A stretch of 12,066 nucleotides of DNA, taken from NCBI GenBank assembly GCA_028707105.1, contig JAQTUY010000040.1:1-12066 (forward strand), given 5' to 3'. The DNA is from Candidatus Omnitrophota bacterium (GTDB lineage: Bacteria > Omnitrophota > Koll11 > Gygaellales > JAQTUY01). The number at the start of each line of letters is the position of its first letter. Position 1 is the first letter of the stretch. The position numbers were made by a program, and so were the translations under genes. The notes under the pieces were generated by a model that saw only the letters and a list, made by a program, of their open reading frames with translations, ran no database searches and was not told the origin of the DNA. This document shows positions 6,770 to 12,066 of this stretch, piece after piece.

Positions 6770-7612
6770 TTACAAGATCTTGGTAGCGCTTCTTAACGCG
6801 TGACAGCTGATATTCACGGCTACGGGAAGCCCGGCAATATGGGTCGGCGCGGTGATTATATTGACCCCTAAACAAGTAGTTTTGCCGCCAAGCCCCATAG
6901 GACCGATGTTCAACTTATTAATATCATTTAGTAAACCCCGCTCCAGCGCGCTTATATGATCCCCGGCAGGCGTTAAGCGATCCTTGATCTTCGAAAGTAA
7001 CGCTTTCTTCGCCAGGAACGCGGCATAATCAGCGCTCCCCCCGATCCCTACTCCCACAATGTACGGGGGACAGGCATCCGCTCCGGCATTCTTCACCGCA
7101 TCGATTATAAATTTCTTGATCTCTTTTTTATCTGCCGTCGGATTGAACATTTTAAGCTGAGACTTATTTTCAGACCCGAAACCCTTGATCAATACCGTGA
7201 TCTTTATTTTATTACCGGACGTAACATTAATATGGGTGATGCCGGGCTGGTATGAAGAAGCGCCCCTGTTTAAGGGGTCTTTAACTATGGAACCCCTGAA
7301 TGATCCTTCTTTATAACCGGCCTCAACGCCTTTATTGACCGCGGCATTCAAATTCCCCCGGATAAGCGCGCCCTGCCCGATCTGCATAAATACTATCGGC
7401 AGGCCGGTATCCTGACAGATAGCCAGATGTTTTAAGCGCGCGATACGGCCGTTCTTGATAATGACACTCAGAAGGTTTTTAGCCCTTTTATTGTCCTCGC
7501 GGGCATAAGCCGCTTTGAGGGCGGACAGGACATCCGGGCGCAGAAGGAAATTGGCGCGCAGGCACAACTCTTTGACCGCGTCCCTTATTTTATCCGCTGT
7601 TATTATCTTCAT
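6770..7612 (-). CDS. Class I fumarate hydratase-type alpha (N-terminal) subunit
   Basis: A 280-residue catalytic iron-sulfur subunit that would add water to fumarate (TCA cycle or its reductive branch). The three [4Fe-4S] cysteines are visible in their family contexts: CQDTGLP (C66), ADACPPYIVGVGIGG (C181) and GLGGKTTCLGV (C247). The GITHINVTSGN segment (124-134) is also conserved. The length is normal for the separate alpha subunit found in archaea and many anaerobes, unlike the single-chain FumA/FumB of enterics. An oxygen-labile cluster fits an anaerobic or microaerobic lifestyle, which is inference. The ATG overlaps the queF stop by 4 bases (ATGA), and beta follows two bases after the stop. 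Confidence 0.92.
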   Translation of the reverse strand: MKIITADKIRDAVKELCLRANFLLRPDVLSALKAAYAREDNKRAKNLLSVIIKNGRIARLKHLAICQDTGLPIVFMQIGQGALIRGNLNAAVNKGVEAGYKEGSFRGSIVKDPLNRGASSYQPGITHINVTSGNKIKITVLIKGFGSENKSQLKMFNPTADKKEIKKFIIDAVKNAGADACPPYIVGVGIGGSADYAAFLAKKALLSKIKDRLTPAGDHISALERGLLNDINKLNIGPMGLGGKTTCLGVNIITAPTHIAGLPVAVNISCHALRSATKIL

Positions 7613-8025
7613 CGCCTTTTATACTCCGCGCTTACGGTAGTTGAGATCCCGCCCCGGGGATTAAATGTGCCAATGATCCTTGTCCATCTGGGCTTACAGG
7701 ACGCCGTAAAATCTTCCAGCATTTTATTGATCAAATGCTCATGGAAGATCCCGATATTCCGGTAAAATATGGTGTACATCTTCAGTGATTTTAATTCAAT
7801 ACAATATTTATCCGGCGAATATTCGATCTTGATCGCCGCGAAGTCCGGCAGGCCGGTCTTAGGGCAGATACAGGTAAACTCCGGGATATCGATGGTGATC
7901 GAATATTGTTTGTCCGGATACTGGTTGCTCCAGACCTCAAGCTTGGGGGTTTTAAGCTTCCTGACCCCCTTCTGCAGCCCTTCATACGATGAAAAACCCC
8001 GCGTTTTATATTTTATATTTTTCAC
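7609..8025 (-). CDS. queF: NADPH-dependent 7-cyano-7-deazaguanine (preQ0) reductase
   Basis: A 138-residue short-type (Bacillus-like) QueF, which reduces the nitrile of preQ0 to the amine of preQ1, the base inserted into tRNA by Tgt on the way to queuosine. Seen: the catalytic block FTCICPKTGLPDF (50-62) with C54 as the thioimide-forming cysteine and D61, the family motif ELKSLKMY (77-84) for NADPH binding, and FHEHLIN (94-100). The start is GTG, with AGGAG about ten bases upstream inside the queE 3' end. It is the last gene of the que block and overlaps the fumarase alpha ATG by 4 bases. Its presence shows the pathway aims at preQ1/queuosine rather than stopping at preQ0. Confidence 0.96.
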   Translation of the reverse strand: MKNIKYKTRGFSSYEGLQKGVRKLKTPKLEVWSNQYPDKQYSITIDIPEFTCICPKTGLPDFAAIKIEYSPDKYCIELKSLKMYTIFYRNIGIFHEHLINKMLEDFTASCKPRWTRIIGTFNPRGGISTTVSAEYKRR

Positions 8026-8026
8026 G

Positions 8027-8698
8027 TTATCTGACTCCTATTAACCTGTGTATTTGCGGAATAACACATGAAGCTATATTTTCGCTCAGGCAAATATCCC
8101 TGAACCTCTCCGCCTTTTGACGCAGCGAAGGGTTGTCCTCGTAACTGTTAGGCTGTAAGACAAGGACCGCGTGCGCCTTGGATTCCCGCAAGAGCCCTAA
8201 AGCCCGCCGCAGGTCCTCCTCTGCCGTAGACTCGCATACTACCGCTTTTAAAAAAACATCCATGGTGCGCGAGGCGGCCAAAAACAAGCGATGTTCATCC
8301 CAATAGCTATCGATATTGGTGGAGCTTGGGAACTTCAGGTCCATCGCCACTATATCGACATATTCCCTGACTTCTTCCAGGGCCGCGGGCAAAGTGCCGT
8401 TAGTCTCAAGGTAATTTTTAAAACCTCTCTTTTGAGTAAGCCTCATCGCCTCTTTTAAAAAATCCTTCTGCAGCAAAGGTTCGCCGCCGGTAAAAGAGAT
8501 CGAATGGTAAGTATTGCGATAATGTTTTAACTGCGCCAGGAGTTCTCCCGGTTCATATTCCACAAAATGATAGGGCTTGGTATCACAAAAACCGCAGTTA
8601 AGGTTACAACCGAAAAAACGGATGAATATCTGCCTTTCGCCGGCGTAGATACCCTCTCCCTGAATGCTCTCAAATATCTCGGCTATCCTTCCCTTCAT
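8027..8698 (-). CDS. queE: 7-carboxy-7-deazaguanine synthase (radical SAM)
   Basis: A 223-residue radical SAM enzyme that rearranges 6-carboxy-5,6,7,8-tetrahydropterin to 7-carboxy-7-deazaguanine. Seen: EIFESIQGEGIYAGERQIFI (7-26), typical of QueE, the cluster motif CNLNCGFC (C31, C35, C38; CX3CX2C) followed by DT, and the SAM-binding FTGGEPLLQ (69-77). The length is typical. The ATG overlaps the queC stop by 4 bases, so it is translationally coupled to the enzyme that uses its product. Confidence 0.96.
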   Translation of the reverse strand: MKGRIAEIFESIQGEGIYAGERQIFIRFFGCNLNCGFCDTKPYHFVEYEPGELLAQLKHYRNTYHSISFTGGEPLLQKDFLKEAMRLTQKRGFKNYLETNGTLPAALEEVREYVDIVAMDLKFPSSTNIDSYWDEHRLFLAASRTMDVFLKAVVCESTAEEDLRRALGLLRESKAHAVLVLQPNSYEDNPSLRQKAERFRDICLSENIASCVIPQIHRLIGVR

Positions 8699-9372
8699 TT
8701 GGCTAACGCGGGGTCTTTTATCCCCGCCTCCCTAAAACCCTTGGCCCGGAAACGACAGCTATCGCAAATTCCGCAAGGGCTTTTACCGCCGTTATAACAG
8801 GACCGGGTCGATCCGAAAGGTACGCCTAATCTTACCCCAAGGCGGATGATCCGCTCTTTATTCATCCGTATTAAGGGGATATGCACTTTCAGCGCCTTAC
8901 CCTGGACGCCGGCTTTTGTGCCGGTTAAAATTATCCTGCCGAAAGATCGGTAAAATTCCGGGCGGCAATCCGGATAGCCCGAATAATCCTGGCTATGCGC
9001 GCCGATAAAAATAGCCCCTGCCCCTATCGCTTCAGCGCAGGACAAGGCATAGCTTAAGAAAATAATATTGCGCCCCGGGACGTAGGTTGACGGAATACCG
9101 CCCGGCTTCTTATCGCAGCCCGCCCGGCCGGGAACAGGCATTCTCTTATCTAATAAGCTGGAGCCTTTCCAGGGAAGATCGATCTTTAATACCGTATACG
9201 GGCATTTCAGGCCCCGGGCAAGCTTTTTAGCGCATTCTATTTCTTTTTTATGGCGCTGGCCGTAATCAAAGATCAGGCAATAACAGTCAAACCCTTTGCT
9301 AACGGCAAAATACAGCCCCACAGCCGAATCCAATCCGCCGGATAATAAAACTACTGCCCGCTTATTCTTCAT
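8695..9372 (-). CDS. queC: 7-cyano-7-deazaguanine (preQ0) synthase
   Basis: A 225-residue PP-loop ATPase that converts CDG and ammonia to preQ0. Seen: the PP-loop LLSGGLDSAV (9-18), FDYGQRHKKEIECA (35-48), TYVPGRNIIFLSYAL (96-110), AHSQDYSGYPDCRPEF (125-140), and a C-terminal zinc site formed by C192, C200, C203 and C206 (SCYNGGKSPCGICDSC). The start overlaps the end of queD by 11 bases and has little Shine-Dalgarno of its own. The neighbours queD, queE and queF complete the route. Confidence 0.97.
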   Translation of the reverse strand: MKNKRAVVLLSGGLDSAVGLYFAVSKGFDCYCLIFDYGQRHKKEIECAKKLARGLKCPYTVLKIDLPWKGSSLLDKRMPVPGRAGCDKKPGGIPSTYVPGRNIIFLSYALSCAEAIGAGAIFIGAHSQDYSGYPDCRPEFYRSFGRIILTGTKAGVQGKALKVHIPLIRMNKERIIRLGVRLGVPFGSTRSCYNGGKSPCGICDSCRFRAKGFREAGIKDPALAK

Positions 9373-9736
9373 AATATGTAGCGGCCGAATTTGAAGATTC
9401 CCAGACTGTTACATTTAACAATACGCACTGCCGCCTGGCACGCAGCGCCAGATCGAGCTTATCAAAGATATATTTGGCAAGATTTTCAGAAGTAGGATTG
9501 GTTTTCTTAAAATAGGAAATGGCATTAAGATGTTTGTGATCAAGTTTTTCCAATATCCTGTTCAGGGCGGATTTTAATTCGTGGAAGTCTATGAGCATGC
9601 CGGTCTTATCCAGCTGCCTGCCCTGCGCGACGAGCTCGACCTTCCAATTATGGCCGTGCAGCTCTTCGCATTTGCCTTTATATCCGCGCAGGGAATGCGC
9701 CGCGCTAAAACCCGATTCTACTCTTACGCTGAACAT
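9362..9736 (-). CDS. queD: 6-carboxy-5,6,7,8-tetrahydropterin synthase
   Basis: A 124-residue T-fold enzyme of the PTPS/QueD family; it makes 6-carboxytetrahydropterin from dihydroneopterin triphosphate, the first step specific to 7-deazaguanine synthesis. Seen: FSAAHSL (10-16) and HGH (27-29) giving the zinc ligands H14, H27 and H29, catalytic C23 in KCEELHGHN, GMLIDFHELK (46-55), LDHKHLN (65-71), PTSENLAKYIF (81-91) and WESSNSAATY (112-121) with E113. Cys four residues before HGH is typical of QueD. The ATG is one base after the murI stop. The GTP cyclohydrolase I that would feed it is not in the window. Confidence 0.96.
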   Translation of the reverse strand: MFSVRVESGFSAAHSLRGYKGKCEELHGHNWKVELVAQGRQLDKTGMLIDFHELKSALNRILEKLDHKHLNAISYFKKTNPTSENLAKYIFDKLDLALRARRQCVLLNVTVWESSNSAATYYEE

Positions 9737-9737
9737 T

Positions 9738-10526
9738 CTAGAGCACCGCCTTCTTTACGTCTTTTACCGGCCGGCCGAGGAAAGTATTGGCCAGCCCGGA
9801 AAACCACTCCGGGTTGTCGCTGACAAAAAATTTCTGCCCGCCTTTTCCTTTTTTATTAAGTGTATTCTCATGCTGAAGGATATTCTTCACTTCGATGGCG
9901 ACTTGTTTCGCCGAATCTATCAGCGTGACGCCTTCGCCCATGACTTTCTTGATCACCGGCCTTAAGATCGGGTAATGCGTGCAGCCCAGGATCAAAGTAT
10001 CCACTTTAGCGTCCTTTAGGGCTTTTAGATAATCCCTGGCAACGCTCATCACTACCTCGCCTTGAGTCAAGCCTTCTTCCACAAAAGGAACGAATAAAGG
10101 GCAACTTGCCGCGAAGACCTTGACCTGGGGCCTGAGGCGTTTTATCTCTGTTTCGTAAGCGCCGCTCCTGATGGTCCCCTTTGTCCCGATCACGCCTATA
10201 CGGTTATTGCGCGTGGCATACACCGCTTCCCGCACGCCGGGGGCCAACACCCCGATTATCGGGACCCGGAAATGATGTTTTATGACCGGCAAAGCTACGC
10301 TGGAGACGGTATTGCAGGCGACGCAGACAAGCTTTACGTCATGTTTTAAAAGAAAGAGGATATTTTCTATGGAAAAACGGATGACTGTTTCGCGGGACTT
10401 GATACCGTAAGGAACGCGCGCCGTGTCCCCGAAATATACAATGTTCTCGCCCGGCATCTGTTTTATCAGTTCTTTTACGACGGTCAAGCCTCCGACCCCG
10501 GAATCAAATACGCCTATCGGCCTCAT
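9738..10526 (-). CDS. murI: Glutamate racemase
   Basis: A 262-residue cytoplasmic racemase that supplies D-glutamate for peptidoglycan. Seen: IGVFDSGVGGLTVVKEL (4-20) with D8 and S9, VYFGDTARVPYG (30-41), VACNT (69-73) with catalytic C71, GVIGTKGTI (111-119) and LGCTHYPIL (180-188) with the second catalytic C182. The length is typical. The ATG lies immediately after the stop of the amidase gene, pairing two peptidoglycan functions. In many genomes murI is close to rph and rdgB; here the que block, fumarase and a glycoside hydrolase lie between them. Confidence 0.97.
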   Translation of the reverse strand: MRPIGVFDSGVGGLTVVKELIKQMPGENIVYFGDTARVPYGIKSRETVIRFSIENILFLLKHDVKLVCVACNTVSSVALPVIKHHFRVPIIGVLAPGVREAVYATRNNRIGVIGTKGTIRSGAYETEIKRLRPQVKVFAASCPLFVPFVEEGLTQGEVVMSVARDYLKALKDAKVDTLILGCTHYPILRPVIKKVMGEGVTLIDSAKQVAIEVKNILQHENTLNKKGKGGQKFFVSDNPEWFSGLANTFLGRPVKDVKKAVL

Positions 10527-11672
10527 TTATTTTACCCCCGCTTCTATTAATGAATAATCCCTGCAAAACTGTTTTATAGCCTGCGCTATCGTTTCGGCAA
10601 GCTTTTCCCGGTAAAGACCGCTTTTAAGCATCTTCTCCTCTTTAGCATTACTTACAAATCCTACTTCCACCAGCAGAGACGGCATTTGCGTGTTCTTAAG
10701 GACATAGAATGGGGCTCCTTTTATGCCGATGATACGGGTAGAAAGGCTGCCGCGGGCCTGATTACAAATATACTTTGCCAGGTCTATGGATTCGGCGCGG
10801 TTGCTGGTGTAAACCAGGTCCCAAACGGTTGCTTTTAAATCCTTCGACCCCGAGGCCGGACAAATATCGATATTTCCCAAGCCGGCGTTTTCCGCGGCGG
10901 ACAAGGCCCGCTGGGTATCATTAAGATAAGGCGACACATAATAAACCTCAAAGCCGTATAGGTTTCTTGACCTGTTGGCGTTAGCATGTATACTTACGAA
11001 CAGATCGGCATTATTCCGGTTGGCAATACCCGCGCGCGAAGACAGCGGGATAAATGTATCGTCATCCCTGGTCATAATAATATCATAGCCCGCCTCTTTC
11101 AACAGATGGCTAAGCTTCTTGGCAATATCGAGAACCACTTTTTTTTCCTGAAGGCCATACCTGCCTACAGCGCCGGAATCTTTGCCGCCATGACCGGCAT
11201 CAATGACGATCTTCCTGAACCTGCCGCGGGAAACAAAATAATCCGCTTTCGGCCGGACCTCCTCCTTAAAGATCAGATCAAGGACGTCTTCCTTGAATCT
11301 GTAAGGCGCCGCGACTGCCCCGCCATACATATTAACCGGCAGTTTTATATTCCTGGATGTTCCGTTTACCACGACCAGCGGGCTGCCCACTGCCAAACTG
11401 ACCTGCTGGCCCCCCCGCTTCAATGTCAGGCTTTTGGTAAATGTGTCGTAATCCCAGCCGATATTCTTTAGTTCGCAATAAGAGATAACCGGGAAATATT
11501 TGGCTCCATTAATATAATATACCGGCAGGTTTAACTGGCCCCTGGGGACTGTGGCGCAGCCTGTCAAATTCAAAATACAAAAGGCGGATATCAAGATGGC
11601 ACACCCAAGTTCAAAACGTCCTATTTTAGATGTAAACTCTTTATCTTTGATATCCGGCCTTTGATATTGCAT
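10527..11672 (-). CDS. N-acetylmuramoyl-L-alanine amidase, lipoprotein
   Basis: A 381-residue Amidase_3 enzyme that cleaves the amide bond between MurNAc and L-Ala in peptidoglycan. Residues 20-39 look like a lipoprotein signal (hydrophobic stretch then LTGC, lipidated C39), so it is probably membrane-anchored on the outer face. Next comes a copper-amine-oxidase-N-like domain (about 50-138; VYYINGAKYFPV, VVNGTSRNIKLPV), probably a wall-binding module. The catalytic domain follows: IVIDAGHGGKDSGA (155-168) with zinc ligand H161, E176, SIHANAN (227-233) with H229, and LLVEVGFVSNAKEE (333-346) with catalytic E336. I take the ATG at 11672; the in-frame ATG at 11693 lies inside the tmRNA. This start is only four bases from the tmRNA CCA end, has no Shine-Dalgarno and leaves a rather long n-region, so the exact start is uncertain. 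Confidence 0.9.
   Translation of the reverse strand: MQYQRPDIKDKEFTSKIGRFELGCAILISAFCILNLTGCATVPRGQLNLPVYYINGAKYFPVISYCELKNIGWDYDTFTKSLTLKRGGQQVSLAVGSPLVVVNGTSRNIKLPVNMYGGAVAAPYRFKEDVLDLIFKEEVRPKADYFVSRGRFRKIVIDAGHGGKDSGAVGRYGLQEKKVVLDIAKKLSHLLKEAGYDIIMTRDDDTFIPLSSRAGIANRNNADLFVSIHANANRSRNLYGFEVYYVSPYLNDTQRALSAAENAGLGNIDICPASGSKDLKATVWDLVYTSNRAESIDLAKYICNQARGSLSTRIIGIKGAPFYVLKNTQMPSLLVEVGFVSNAKEEKMLKSGLYREKLAETIAQAIKQFCRDYSLIEAGVK
11578..11663 (-). repeat. Long inverted repeat across the amidase N-terminal codons
   Basis: The segment 11643-11663 is an almost exact inverted copy of 11578-11597. In the minus-strand transcript, CAAAGGCCGGATATCAAAGA can pair with TCTTGATATCCGCCTTTTG, giving about 19 base pairs with three single-base bulges around a 45-base loop. 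The second arm is followed by a T-rich stretch. It begins nine bases into the amidase reading frame and ends inside the signal peptide. It could be a tmRNA terminator, a regulator of amidase translation, or a palindromic insertion that was adopted as coding sequence. Confidence 0.6.
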
Positions 11673-11675
11673 TAA

Positions 11676-12066
11676 TGGTGGAGGTGGCGGCATCGAAGCC
11701 GCGTCCTTAAGTGGTTGAATAAAAGCCGCTACATGCTTAGTCTATCCTTTGTCCTTAGTCCTGACCGCTCTGATGGACAAGATCAGTCAGGACGCAACCT
11801 TTAGGACTCTCGCCCCGTTTATAAAGGTATATTGGACGGGGCCAGCCTGTATCGCTCAACATCGCCTTCCAGGCGAAGGCGCGTGAGGCCTAATATTTAA
11901 TTAAATATTAGGGCTTGCGGAACGCCGGCCGGGATGAAAGCCTGCGCTAAAGCAGGTCTCATTCCAAGCCCGTTGTTTATATTGGCGTTTGAATTGTGCA
12001 AGGTTTTTACGAGGCCTCCTTGCGTCCTCGGCATGCTGCTTTTACCCGAATACCTAAGTCGAGTCC
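11676..12066 (-). ncRNA. ssrA: Transfer-messenger RNA (tmRNA), 5' end beyond the window
   Basis: tmRNA rescues stalled ribosomes, acting first as alanyl-tRNA and then as a short mRNA. The 3' tRNA-like part is clear on the minus strand: CTAAGCATGTAG, then GGACGCGGCTTCGATGCCGC (T arm) and CACCTCC plus encoded CCA ending at 11676. The 5' part matches as GGACTCGAC and GCATGCCGAGG...GCCTCGTAAAAA. Pseudoknot 1 pairs CCGAGG with CCTCG and GCAAGG (12023-12018) with CCTTGC (12003-11998). Counting the conserved 11 bases after it puts the resume codon GCC at 11986-11984. GGGCTTG/CAAGCCC forms helix 5, and further stems (GTCCTGAC/GTCAGGAC, GCCCCGT/ACGGGGC) fit the later pseudoknots. Roughly a dozen 5' bases are outside the window. 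The tag frame is unusual: it passes PALA without a stop and ends at TAA 11899-11897. Confidence 0.95.
11889..11912. repeat. Perfect 24-bp AT-rich palindrome inside tmRNA
   Basis: CCTAATATTTAA is followed directly by its exact reverse complement. In the RNA it forms an 8 to 10 bp hairpin directly after helix 5 of the tmRNA. It contains the first stop codon met by each of the three frames entering from helix 5, including the tag frame. Confidence 0.75.

Noticed and set aside
6768..6875. Extended start of the fumarase beta subunit inside the alpha gene
   Set aside because: The extra peptide is basic, non-conserved and a frame shadow of the alpha C-terminus.
9737..9737. preQ1 riboswitch upstream of the que genes
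   Set aside because: queD follows murI by one base, leaving no room for a leader; no riboswitch-like sequence is seen.
11673..11693. Upstream amidase start giving a proline-rich first seven residues
   Set aside because: These codons are the T arm and acceptor end of tmRNA.
1..12066. Defence system, CRISPR array, prophage or insertion sequence
   Set aside because: No transposase, integrase, Cas, nuclease-effector or phage proteins and no spaced repeat arrays are visible; the gene content is housekeeping.

Overview
This is a densely packed bacterial chromosome segment in which every gene I can support lies on the minus strand. Neighbouring genes mostly overlap by 4, 8 or 11 bases or sit 0 to 3 bases apart, so nearly all of it reads as long operons transcribed from right to left. 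A lipoprotein-type cell wall amidase with an LTGC lipobox suggests a diderm. The overall style (moderate G+C, a preQ0/preQ1 gene run, a two-subunit class I fumarase, DUF2156 and YkgJ proteins) would fit an uncultivated lineage such as Omnitrophota, but that placement is a guess and nothing in the sequence proves it.

Reading in the direction of transcription, from the right edge: (1) the 3' 391 bases of a tmRNA (ssrA), including pseudoknot 1, the tag region and the tRNA-like 3' end with encoded CCA. (2) An N-acetylmuramoyl-L-alanine amidase and glutamate racemase (murI), both cell wall genes. (3) queD-queC-queE-queF, which make 6-carboxytetrahydropterin, CDG, preQ0 and preQ1 for queuosine tRNA modification. 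(4) The two subunits of a class I [4Fe-4S] fumarase-type hydratase. (5) A secreted TIM-barrel glycoside hydrolase with EF-hand-like loops. (6) RNase PH (rph) and XTP/dITP pyrophosphatase (rdgB). (7) A separately promoted GAF-GGDEF protein with an altered GGDEF signature. (8) A second strong promoter, an unusually long structured leader, tRNA-Pro(TGG), a stand-alone MetG-beta-like tRNA-binding protein, a YkgJ cysteine-cluster protein, a DUF2156 protein and the N-terminal part of a DnaQ-like 3'-5' exonuclease cut by the left window edge.

Functionally the window is mostly housekeeping: trans-translation and tRNA maturation or modification (tmRNA, tRNA-Pro, rph, que genes, tRNA-binding protein), nucleotide-pool sanitation (rdgB), cell wall (amidase, murI) and central carbon metabolism (fumarase). 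I see no defence island, transposase, CRISPR array or phage gene. The points that deserve a second look are non-coding. The tmRNA tag frame does not stop after its expected ALA. Twelve bases from the 5' end of tRNA-Pro are duplicated 121 bases upstream around a palindromic insert. A long inverted repeat underlies the first codons of the amidase gene directly behind the tmRNA. The longest stretch without a gene is 2273-2500, which holds the tRNA promoter and the palindromic leader.
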